From positions 1 through 38,791 of the forward strand of contig CAMZKV010000095.1 in the NCBI GenBank assembly GCA_947311445.1: a DNA stretch of 38,791 nucleotides, written 5' to 3'. The stretch comes from an uncultured Chlorobiota bacterium. Its GTDB lineage: Bacteria > Bacteroidota > Bacteroidia > Bacteroidales > JAADGE01. The notes under the pieces are model-generated. The model made no database searches. It was not told the DNA's origin and worked only from the letters and a program-made list of their open reading frames with translations. This document shows positions 1-7,042 of the stretch, piece by piece (position 1 is the first letter of the stretch; the number at the start of each line of letters is the position of its first letter). The position numbers were made by a program, and so were the translations under genes.

Positions 1-1
1 A

Positions 2-928
2 AACTTGGGAGGAGCAACAGTTCATGCAACAAAATCGGGAGTTGCACATTTTAGAGCTGACGATGAAGACGAAGGTATAATGCTGATTAGAAAAACATTA
101 GAATATTTACCTCAAAACAACCTTGAAGACCCAATTCAAACTGAATGCAAAGACCCTATTGACAGAAAAGATGATATTTTAAATGAAATAATTCCTGAAA
201 ATGCAAATCAACCATATAATGTAAAAGATATTATTTACACAATTGGCGATGATGCCGAATTTCTAGAATTTCACAGACATTATGCAAAAAATATTGTAGT
301 TGGTTTCATAAAATTAGATGGTCGTCCTGTTGGAGTTGTGGCAAATCAGCCTAATTTCCTTGCAGGTGTGCTTGATATTGAAGCATCAAAAAAAGCAGCT
401 CGTTTTGTTAGGTTTTGCGATAGCTTTAATGTGCCTCTTCTTACACTTGTTGATGTTCCGGGCTTTTTGCCAGGTAGTGCACAGGAATATGGAGGAATTA
501 TTATACATGGAGCAAAACTTCTATTTGCCTATGGCGAAGCAACCGTACCAAAAGTAACAATTACATTAAGAAAATCTTATGGTGGTGCTCATGATGTTAT
601 GAGTAGCAAACAGTTACGTGGAGATATAAACTATGCTTGGCCTTCTGCCGAAATTGCAGTTATGGGTGCAACAGGTGCAATTGAAATTCTGGAAGGAAGA
701 AAAATACGTAGTATTGAAAACGAGGAAGAAAAATTAAAATATATCCAAGAAAAAGAAGATGATTATATTGAGAAATTTGCAAATCCTTATGTTGCAGCTC
801 AATATGGTTTTATTGATGATGTTATTGAACCTCGTAATACTAGATTTAGAATTATAAGAGCATTTAAAACATTGGAAAATAAGAAGTTAACAAATCCACC
901 ACGTAAACATTCAAATATTCCTTTATAA
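2..928 (+). CDS. mmdA: Acyl-CoA carboxyltransferase alpha subunit of a Na+-pumping decarboxylase (methylmalonyl-CoA type), 5' partial
   Basis: This is the carboxyltransferase subunit that moves the carboxyl group of an acyl-CoA (probably methylmalonyl-CoA) to biotin in the cytoplasm. The window opens inside the gene: the reading frame is open from the first bases, and about 308 C-terminal residues of a usual ~515 are present, so the N-terminal half is missing. Visible hallmarks are the crotonase-like core with DVPGFLPGSAQE, an EYGGIIIHGAKLL stretch, the acyl-CoA carboxylase segment TLRKSYGGAHDVMSS, and a C-terminal NPYVAAQYGFIDDVIEPR segment typical of propionyl-CoA carboxylase beta/MmdA. The following three genes on the same strand encode the anchor, biotin carrier and membrane pump, which favours a decarboxylase over a biosynthetic carboxylase. 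The substrate (methylmalonyl-, glutaconyl- or malonyl-CoA) is inferred from Bacteroidota physiology, not shown. The family is certain; the symbol is likely. Confidence 0.9.
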   Translation, partial: NLGGATVHATKSGVAHFRADDEDEGIMLIRKTLEYLPQNNLEDPIQTECKDPIDRKDDILNEIIPENANQPYNVKDIIYTIGDDAEFLEFHRHYAKNIVVGFIKLDGRPVGVVANQPNFLAGVLDIEASKKAARFVRFCDSFNVPLLTLVDVPGFLPGSAQEYGGIIIHGAKLLFAYGEATVPKVTITLRKSYGGAHDVMSSKQLRGDINYAWPSAEIAVMGATGAIEILEGRKIRSIENEEEKLKYIQEKEDDYIEKFANPYVAAQYGFIDDVIEPRNTRFRIIRAFKTLENKKLTNPPRKHSNIPL

Positions 929-1027
929 AAAAGCATTGATACATTGTTTAATTGTTACATTATTTTATATGTATTTAATTCAGCAATAATAAATTAACAA
1001 TGTAATAATAACAATAATTAAATTAAT

Positions 1028-1366
1028 ATGGACACATCAAATATTACCATAGCATTAGTAGGATATATAATTGTATTTACAGCACTTGTAATTTTATATT
1101 TAGTTTTTGCAAGTGTTCCTAAAATAATAAAACTTAGGCATAAAATACTTCAAAAAAGAAAGAATTGCAAAAATGAAGAAAACTGTGAAGAAGAATTTCA
1201 CGGATTTATTACAGGACAAGAAAACGCAGCAATTGCAACTGCAATTTATTTATTTCTTAATGAATTACATGATGAAGAAACTGCTGTTATGACAATAAAA
1301 AAAATAAGAAAAGTGTATTCCCCTTGGAGTTCAAAACTTCATGGAATGAATAATATTTTAAAATAA
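1028..1366 (+). CDS. OadG/MmdD-like membrane anchor subunit of the decarboxylase pump
   Basis: A small 112-residue protein with one membrane helix (about residues 9-30) followed by a charged linker containing a Cys/Glu-rich stretch and a C-terminal helix with IAAAI-like residues and a YSPWSSKLHGM tail. This is the usual layout of OadG/MmdD (delta/gamma) subunits in Bacteroidota, which hold the carboxyltransferase and biotin carrier to the membrane beta subunit. It lies 99 bases after the alpha gene and 101 bases before the biotin carrier, on the same strand, so it is almost certainly part of one operon. The sequence is short and poorly conserved, so the assignment rests on the hydrophobic profile, the PWS tail and position. 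Confidence 0.78.
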   Translation: MDTSNITIALVGYIIVFTALVILYLVFASVPKIIKLRHKILQKRKNCKNEENCEEEFHGFITGQENAAIATAIYLFLNELHDEETAVMTIKKIRKVYSPWSSKLHGMNNILK

Positions 1367-1467
1367 TAATTACAAAATATATTTATTATAATAAAATTAT
1401 AAATCATTTATTATTAATAATTTACTATCATTTTTTTAGTGAGTATTATTAATTAAAAAATATTAAA

Positions 1468-1884
1468 ATGAAGAAATTCAAATTTAAAATAAGAGGAAAT
1501 AATTACTCCACAGTAATAAAAAGTTTTGAAAAAAATATTTTGGATATTGAAGTTAACGGAACTTCTTACCAAGTTGAAATTGAACAGGAAGTTGCAGCAA
1601 CAAAAACCCCAAAACTTGTGCGTTCAAAAGTCCCTGTTAAAAAAGGAGATGCCAATATTAAAAGTAAATCTGTTAGTTTAGTTAAAGCACCACTTCCCGG
1701 AACAATTTTTAAATTAACCTCAAAAATAGGAGATGAAATAAATGCTGGTGACACCTTATTAATTATGGAGGCAATGAAGATGGAAAATAATATACAAGCA
1801 GAAGTTAGCGGAATAATAAAATCCATTATGGTTGCAGAAGGTGATGCCGTTTTACAAGATGATATTTTAATGGAAATAGAGTAA
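1468..1884 (+). CDS. Biotin carrier (biotin/lipoyl attachment) subunit of the decarboxylase
   Basis: A 138-residue biotin carrier protein that shuttles carboxybiotin from the carboxyltransferase to the membrane pump. The C-terminal ~70 residues form a biotinyl domain with the canonical EAMKMEN motif at residues 101-107; Lys104 should carry biotin. APLPGTIF precedes it at the expected distance. The N-terminal ~60 residues form a small beta-rich region (FKIRGNNY, DIEVNGTSYQVEIE), joined by a short Lys/Val-rich linker without the long Ala/Pro linker seen in some family members. It lies between the anchor and beta subunit genes, 37 bases before the latter. Products of such genes are called MmdC or GcdC depending on substrate, so no symbol is given. 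Confidence 0.9.
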   Translation: MKKFKFKIRGNNYSTVIKSFEKNILDIEVNGTSYQVEIEQEVAATKTPKLVRSKVPVKKGDANIKSKSVSLVKAPLPGTIFKLTSKIGDEINAGDTLLIMEAMKMENNIQAEVSGIIKSIMVAEGDAVLQDDILMEIE

Positions 1885-1921
1885 AATCAAAATCCAAAAT
1901 TTAAATTTCAAGTTTCAAAAA

Positions 1922-3577
1922 ATGAAAAAAGTATTAACATTAATAGCAGTTTTTGCAATAATATTTGCAATTTCAAAATTGTTTTTACAAGGCAAAAGCC
2001 CCGATAAAATAAAGCAAAAACAAAAAACAGTAAATATATCTGATGCCCTAACCAATGGAAAATGGATAAATAAATCAGGCGGATACAAAGTTTCAAACGA
2101 AAACGATTATGAAGTTGAGCGTTTTAAAACATTCACCTTTTATAAAGACGGAACTTTTGTGTTAGATTCTGCAAAAGTAAAATATACAGGAGAATGGAAA
2201 GTTGAAGAAAAGAATATTCTCTTAAAATTTAAACCCAAAGAAGTAACACATCTATATAAAAATACGGATGTAAACAAAAGTTCAAATTCATACTTAACAG
2301 AAAAAGAAATTATTTCTCTGCCAGATAGAAAAGGAACAATTAAAAATGATGCCCTTATTTTATCTGATGGTTTTTCATACAATAATTATCCTGAAAGTAT
2401 TGCAGGAATTTTTAATTTTTATGAATTTACAGGATTTGCAAATGTTCAAATTGGGCATATTTTAATGATTTTGGTAGGTCTTTTATTCTTATTTTTAGCA
2501 ATAAAGTTCGATTATGAACCTCTTTTATTAATTCCCATAGGAATTGGAATTTTAATTGGCAATATTCCAATGTTTCAAGTTGCAGATTTTAATCTTAAAT
2601 TAAGTGTTTACGAACCTGGCAGTGTTCTAAATGTCTTATATTCAGGAGTTACACAAGGTTGGTATCCTCCTCTTATTTTCTTGGGAATTGGAGCGATGAC
2701 AGATTTTTCATCATTAATTTCTAATCCAAGATTAATGCTTTTAGGTGCTGCTGCACAAATTGGTATTTTTGTAACATTTTTAGGTGCATTATATTTAGGT
2801 TTTGCACCGCCAGAAGCAGGAGCAATTGGAATTATTGGTGGTGCCGATGGACCTACCGCAATATTTATTTCATCAAAACTTGCAAACGGAGCAAATTTAT
2901 TAGCCGATGGAACAACAGTTAAAAACTTAATAGGACCAATTGCAATTGCGGCATACTCATATATGGCATTAGTTCCTGTTATTCAACCACCTATAATTAA
3001 GCTACTTACAACTAAAAAAGAAAGAAAAATAAAAATGAAACCTCCACGTGCGGTTAGCAAAACTGAGAAAATAATATTCCCAATTTTAGGATTACTTTTA
3101 ACAACATTTTTATCGCCTCCCGCATTGCCATTATTAGGAATGTTATTCTTCGGAAACCTACTTAAAGAAAGTGGAGTAACAGGACGACTTGCAGAAACTG
3201 CACGAAATTCATTAATTGATATTGTAACAATTTTACTTGGTGTTACAGTTGGAGCATCAACACAAGCAGATATTTTCTTAACAAAAAGTTCAATATTAAT
3301 ATTTGTTCTTGGTGCGGCATCATTTGTTGTAGCAACAGCAGGAGGAGTAATATTTGCAAAAATAATGAATTGGTTTTCGCCGAAAGATAATCCTATAAAC
3401 CCAATGATTGGAGCAGCAGGAGTTTCAGCTGTGCCGGATAGTGCCAGAGTTGTACAAGTAGAAGGCTTAAAGGAAGACCCTAATAATCATTTACTTATGC
3501 ACGCAATGGCACCAAATGTTTCTGGCGTTATTGGTTCAGCTATTGCTGCTGGTATATTGCTTAGCTTTTTAATGTAA
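1922..3577 (+). CDS. Na+-translocating decarboxylase beta subunit with an extra N-terminal lipocalin-like domain
   Basis: The integral membrane subunit that decarboxylates carboxybiotin and couples this to outward Na+ pumping. Residues from about 175 to 551 are the OadB/MmdB/GcdB core: many hydrophobic helices, GGADGPTAIF with Asp309, and NPMIGAAGVSAVP with Asn493 and Ser502. These correspond to the Na+-site Asp203, Asn373 and Ser382 of Klebsiella OadB, with the Asn-Ser spacing preserved. Family members are usually ~375-430 residues; this one has 551. The extra part is a hydrophobic helix (about 3-22) followed by ~110 soluble residues with W-x(n)-TFYKDGTF, GEWKVEEKN and ILLKF, resembling the beta strands of a small lipocalin-like domain, probably outside the cytoplasm. 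It is the last gene of the operon. Confidence 0.9.
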   Translation: MKKVLTLIAVFAIIFAISKLFLQGKSPDKIKQKQKTVNISDALTNGKWINKSGGYKVSNENDYEVERFKTFTFYKDGTFVLDSAKVKYTGEWKVEEKNILLKFKPKEVTHLYKNTDVNKSSNSYLTEKEIISLPDRKGTIKNDALILSDGFSYNNYPESIAGIFNFYEFTGFANVQIGHILMILVGLLFLFLAIKFDYEPLLLIPIGIGILIGNIPMFQVADFNLKLSVYEPGSVLNVLYSGVTQGWYPPLIFLGIGAMTDFSSLISNPRLMLLGAAAQIGIFVTFLGALYLGFAPPEAGAIGIIGGADGPTAIFISSKLANGANLLADGTTVKNLIGPIAIAAYSYMALVPVIQPPIIKLLTTKKERKIKMKPPRAVSKTEKIIFPILGLLLTTFLSPPALPLLGMLFFGNLLKESGVTGRLAETARNSLIDIVTILLGVTVGASTQADIFLTKSSILIFVLGAASFVVATAGGVIFAKIMNWFSPKDNPINPMIGAAGVSAVPDSARVVQVEGLKEDPNNHLLMHAMAPNVSGVIGSAIAAGILLSFLM

Positions 3578-3663
3578 AATTTGCTGAACAATACCAAACA
3601 TTCTAATAATTAGCTTGTTAGATTTCAAAAATGCAAGATAAAGAGAGAAGTATATCTAATTTA

Positions 3664-3697
3664 GAAAAACAACTTTTTAAATTAAAAGTTGTTTTTC
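3664..3697 (+). terminator. Rho-independent-type terminator after the decarboxylase operon
   Basis: A perfect 14-bp stem (3664-3677 with 3684-3697) around a 6-base loop. The outer A/T pairs give a T-rich 3' arm. It lies 86 bases after the stop codon of the beta subunit and before the promoter at 3988, so it fits as the end of the decarboxylase operon. Confidence 0.65.
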
Positions 3698-3987
3698 TAT
3701 GTATGACTTTCTGAAAAACGTTAAATATGCTGAAGATAAACATATTACATTAAAACAAGTAAATGCAAATACAAGCTTTCTTATAAATAATAGTTATTTA
3801 CTTCGTATTTATTCTTTAATATTTTGTTGCTCAACTATACGCAATTTTTGTATCTTGTTAAATTCTAAGTTTATCCCATAAAATACAATTCTGTGATTTT
3901 TCTTGAAATGCAATATTTTACAGGGTATATCATATTTAGAGTTTAGTAATTTTGTTTTTTTGCAGAATTTGAGTTACGGATGTAAAA

Positions 3988-4018
3988 TTTGTAAAAATAA
4001 ATAAATTATGTAACTTTG
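3988..4018 (+). promoter_or_regulatory. Bacteroidota-type promoter for the ILEI-like gene
   Basis: The -33 element TTTG (3988-3991) and the -7 element TAACTTTG (4011-4018) are separated by exactly 19 bases. This matches the primary-sigma consensus TTTG-N19-TAnnTTTG known for Bacteroides and Flavobacterium. Transcription would start near 4024 and give a leader of about 170 bases ahead of the start codon at 4195. Confidence 0.6.
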
Positions 4019-4031
4019 CTTTTTAATTCCA

Positions 4032-4132
4032 GTCTAAAATCATAAAATTTAGCGACGGCTTGCTTATTTAATATGCTGAATATAAAGAGATTTAAAAGTT
4101 TGATATAACATTTTAGCTGTCGTTTTTTAGAC
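4032..4132 (+). promoter_or_regulatory. Candidate structured 5' leader or small RNA
   Basis: Two nested complementary segments pair across about 100 bases. The outer pair is 8 bp perfect (4032-4039 with 4125-4132). The inner pair is 10 bp with two G-U wobbles (4051-4060 with 4115-4124) and runs into six Ts at 4123-4128, as in an intrinsic terminator. It begins right after the predicted transcription start. It could be an attenuator, a riboswitch-like leader or a short independent RNA. I do not recognise it as a known class. Confidence 0.4.
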
Positions 4133-4194
4133 CAAACTTTTTTTAATTAAATAATAACATTCGTTTAGAATGTAATATCTAAAAACTATAAGTT

Positions 4195-4995
4195 ATGAAA
4201 AAAACAAAATTAATTCTAGTGGCAATTGTTATGATTGCAAGTAATATGCTAACAGCTCAGGTGGCAATCAACACCGATGGCAGTACCCCTGATGCCTCAG
4301 CAATGCTTGATGTAAAAAGTTCAAACAAAGGCTTTTTACCTCCAAGAATAGCACTAAGTTCAACAACAGATGTAACAACTATTTCGTCTCCTGCTATAAG
4401 TTTATTAGTTTACAATACAGCTAGTACTGCCGATGTTACTCCTGGTTACTATTATTGGGATGGTTCTGTATGGAAAAGTCTTACATCATCCACAAAAAAA
4501 AGTATAACTATTAATGCTTTTTCCGTAGGCCTTGGAGCCTACTCTAATGGCTCTAATTCCGTTTATGTAAATGGGAAAAATGTATCCACTTCTGGAAGAG
4601 GGGCACATTTAACTGTACTAGACGGAAATAATGCTAATGTCATTTTTTCAAAAGATTATGATATTCACACTACCCCATCGCTTGGAGACGATTTGGCAAG
4701 TGATTTAGGTACATATAATACAGATGGAAATATTTTAATCATTAATACATATGATCAACCTAGAGATATTTCAACTAATTTAATAGCTGCATTAAAAGAT
4801 ATAATGCAAAGTAAAAAAATCGCTTATCAAACCACAGATTACAGATGTGCATGGTGTATTATATATCAAAATGGACTAGGTAAATTAGGTGAAGACCTAT
4901 CTAATGCTTATGATGATTCTGGTAATATAATAGGTAATGGTAATACTGTCCGAGCTGTAGCTTCTTGCCACATTACTACCTTTGTTGGTTGGTAA
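4195..4995 (+). CDS. Secreted protein with an ILEI/FAM3-like domain
   Basis: A 266-residue exported protein with a clear signal peptide (cleavage likely after TAQ, residue 22). Residues 23-95 carry the module common in secreted Bacteroidota proteins (DASAMLDVKSSNKGFLPPR at 33-51, then YYYWDGSVWKSL). Residues 103-235 resemble the ILEI/FAM3 (interleukin-like EMT inducer) fold: a VNGKNV strand, GRGAHLTVLD at 134-143, a KDYD strand at 153-156, a DDLASDL helix, DGNILIINTYD at 177-187 and YRCAWCII at 216-223, in the same order as GRGINVALAD, FFD, DGTIVLMGTYDD and FRDNWVF of human FAM3C. Cys218, Cys221 and Cys258 could form disulfides. No T9SS C-terminal sorting domain is evident. It appears monocistronic. 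ILEI domains bind carbohydrates in some animal proteins; the role here is unknown. Confidence 0.7.
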   Translation: MKKTKLILVAIVMIASNMLTAQVAINTDGSTPDASAMLDVKSSNKGFLPPRIALSSTTDVTTISSPAISLLVYNTASTADVTPGYYYWDGSVWKSLTSSTKKSITINAFSVGLGAYSNGSNSVYVNGKNVSTSGRGAHLTVLDGNNANVIFSKDYDIHTTPSLGDDLASDLGTYNTDGNILIINTYDQPRDISTNLIAALKDIMQSKKIAYQTTDYRCAWCIIYQNGLGKLGEDLSNAYDDSGNIIGNGNTVRAVASCHITTFVGW

Positions 4996-5339
4996 GCTTA
5001 GTAACGGTTTTATTTGTATATTAAGGTATTAGCAGTATAAAAGCTGCCTCTATGTATGTTCATAATTTTGTGCTATATAGTGCTTGCAGAGAAGTAAGAT
5101 ATTATATAATAAATGCGAAAGAAATAACAGTTATTTATTATAAAGCTTGCACTTGCATTTAAGAAATATAGTATTAATGTATTATTTTCAGTACATTTTA
5201 GCGTTTTTAAGTAAGCTCTAGATACAAATTTCAGCAACTAGTAAAATTTAAAGTTTGCTTTTTAATATTGCAAAATTTATAAATAATATTTTTATATTTT
5301 AAACTTTTCTTTACATTAGCAGTAAAATTTCAAAAAAAT
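4996..5339. other. 344-bp gene-free region
   Basis: No open frame of note and no clear promoter of the TAnnTTTG form. The only regular element is a 15-base perfect inverted repeat, AAATAAC-A-GTTATTT, at 5122-5136. It could be an operator but may be chance in such AT-rich sequence. A TACATTAG box at 5312-5319 is one base from the -7 consensus but has no -33 partner. Confidence 0.4.
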
Positions 5340-6323
5340 ATGAAGACAATACAAACGGTTGAAAATGTATCAAAACTTATTTTAGAAGGTAAAATATTAT
5401 TACTTGCAGGAGATGAAAGTGCATTATCAAAACTACCAAAGGGAAATTGGATTGCAGGAACAATTCCTTATTTTATGACAGAAGATAAGGGAGGGGTTTT
5501 TAATAAAGAAAAGATTTATGTTGATGATTTTACTTCATATGCTAATGATTTTATAATAAAAACTTTTGATGTAAGTTCCTTTTCAGATATTTCTGAAAAT
5601 ATATATGACAATGGATTTACAATGTTCATTATTCCTGCATTTTCAGAAATTCATGAGTATTTTGCTATAAATAATTACAAAATTAAAAAACTATATAGTA
5701 ATCCATTTATAGGTTGGGTATCAGGTTTTGATTTAAATTCTGAAAATGGAATTGCTAAAATTTTTAATGGGCATACTGGTGAAATATTCTCTAACCAAGC
5801 AATTGCATTATTTGTTAAATTACCCCAAAATAAAAAAGCTGGTGTAAATATTGTAAATATTTTTAATGAAAATTCAAAAGGTGATACTATCGAATTTTTA
5901 GATTCCGGTTTTTCTGTAAAAAAATGTTTAATAAATGGTGTTGAAGAAAATTTTGCTGATTATATAAGCTTCAAAAACATTGATACAAAATTACCTATTG
6001 TAGCCAACTATTCAGGAGTAAGGATAAATGTTAGCATAAAAGAAGTTAATACAGAAAATAAAATAGTACATTTTTATGCTCCGGTTTTTCAAAATAGAAC
6101 ATATCAGTTTGCAGAAAATATATATAATTATGTACGTGAATTTAAACAAAATGTAAATGAAATTCATAATGAAATGCCATTTTCATGCAACTGTATTTTA
6201 AATTACTTATATGGGGATTTTGAAAATGATAAAATAGAAATTGGCGGTCCAATTACATTCGGTGAAATAGCATATAATTTGCTTAATCAAACTCTAGTTT
6301 ATATGACTATTAATGATGCATAA
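5340..6323 (+). CDS. FIST-like cytoplasmic protein
   Basis: A 327-residue protein without signal peptide or membrane helices. The N-terminal part has LLAGDESALSKLPKGNWIAGTIPYFM (residues ~21-46), followed by alternating beta strands and helices (FTMFIIPAFSEIH, PFIGWVSGFDL, AKIFNGHTGEIF). The C-terminus has FSCNCILNYLYG followed by GGPITFGEIAYNLLNQTLVYMTI. The Cys-rich segment and the terminal F-G-E-I ... NQTLV signature resemble the end of FIST_C domains (F-I-S-T: F-box and intracellular signal transduction proteins), which are thought to sense small ligands. The match is by eye only and the N-terminal half is less certain. The next gene, 27 bases downstream, encodes a membrane coiled-coil protein and is likely co-transcribed. 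Confidence 0.5.
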   Translation: MKTIQTVENVSKLILEGKILLLAGDESALSKLPKGNWIAGTIPYFMTEDKGGVFNKEKIYVDDFTSYANDFIIKTFDVSSFSDISENIYDNGFTMFIIPAFSEIHEYFAINNYKIKKLYSNPFIGWVSGFDLNSENGIAKIFNGHTGEIFSNQAIALFVKLPQNKKAGVNIVNIFNENSKGDTIEFLDSGFSVKKCLINGVEENFADYISFKNIDTKLPIVANYSGVRINVSIKEVNTENKIVHFYAPVFQNRTYQFAENIYNYVREFKQNVNEIHNEMPFSCNCILNYLYGDFENDKIEIGGPITFGEIAYNLLNQTLVYMTINDA

Positions 6324-6350
6324 TTTTATTTTAAAATTTAATAAAAGAAA

Positions 6351-6851
6351 ATGAAAAAAGACAATACTAATTTAATGGTATTAATAACATTTTCTGTAAT
6401 AGTAATAATTTCATTATCTATAAATTTTATTTATACGGAAAATATTTTATATTTATTAATAACAAACATACTATCTTACCTATTTTTATTTTTATTAATT
6501 CTGTTTATTTATATTAGAAATATAAAAATTCAAAAAAGAAATCATATTTTATTTCAAGAAAAATGTAATAAATTAAAAAGGGAAAAAATGAAATATAAAA
6601 ATATGACTAATGAATTTAAACAAGAATTTTATAACAAAGATTACATCTGGGAAAAGAAAATTATTGATGTAAAAAAAGAGATGGAAAAACTTGAACAAGA
6701 TGCTTTCACAAAATCTTTAGAGTTTGACCAATTAAAAAATGAACTTAAAGAAAAATTAAAAAAAGAAGAAGTTTTAAATCAAGAAATATTTAAAATAAAA
6801 CTTGAAATTGAACAACTAAAATTAGAACTATCTGACCAAAAAGTGAATTGA
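6351..6851 (+). CDS. Membrane protein with two N-terminal helices and a long coiled coil
   Basis: A 166-residue protein with two closely spaced hydrophobic helices (about 8-27 and 30-53) that would form a hairpin, followed by ~105 residues rich in Lys, Glu, Leu and Ile with heptad-like spacing (KLKREKMKYK, KEMEKLEQD, then repeated LK/EL units to residue 164). The coiled coil should lie in the cytoplasm. It starts 27 bases after the FIST-like gene on the same strand, so the two may work together, for example as a membrane tether for a soluble sensor. No catalytic motif is visible and I do not recognise a named family. Confidence 0.65.
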   Translation: MKKDNTNLMVLITFSVIVIISLSINFIYTENILYLLITNILSYLFLFLLILFIYIRNIKIQKRNHILFQEKCNKLKREKMKYKNMTNEFKQEFYNKDYIWEKKIIDVKKEMEKLEQDAFTKSLEFDQLKNELKEKLKKEEVLNQEIFKIKLEIEQLKLELSDQKVN

Positions 6852-6953
6852 AAATTATATAAGCTAAATTATAAAAAACTTAATTATTAAGAATACTATA
6901 TTATTCTATATATTATTAACCAAATCTTGTTAATAACTTACTACAATTTTATA

Positions 6954-6984
6954 TATGTAAATTCCAAAATATTATCTATCTTAG
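6954..6984 (+). promoter_or_regulatory. Possible gyrA promoter
   Basis: TATG (6954-6957), 19 bases, then TATCTTAG (6977-6984) fits the Bacteroidota -33/-7 spacing with one mismatch in each element. It lies 58 bases before the gyrA start in a 191-bp gap. Confidence 0.3.
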
Positions 6985-7042
6985 CAAATTCTTAAAAATA
7001 ATAATTTTAGGAATAATTAAAATAAAGTGAATAAAAGATAAT

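Larger units (their letters stand above)
3578..4194. other. 617-bp gene-free region: terminator, promoter and paired leader
   Basis: No credible protein gene is seen here. One 60-codon open frame (3699-3881) has unremarkable composition and no family likeness. The stretch contains the hairpin at 3664-3697, a Bacteroidota promoter at 3988-4018, a long-range paired leader at 4032-4132 and a small 6-bp hairpin at 4157-4173 (loop 4163-4167) just before the next gene. Confidence 0.6.

Noticed and set aside
3699..3881. 60-codon open frame after the decarboxylase operon
   Set aside because: No promoter or family likeness, hydrophobic low-information sequence; expected by chance in AT-rich intergenic DNA.
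5122..5136. AAATAAC-A-GTTATTT palindrome as an operator
   Set aside because: Perfect but purely A/T-rich apart from one C/G pair, over 200 bases from the next gene and without a nearby promoter; chance not excluded.
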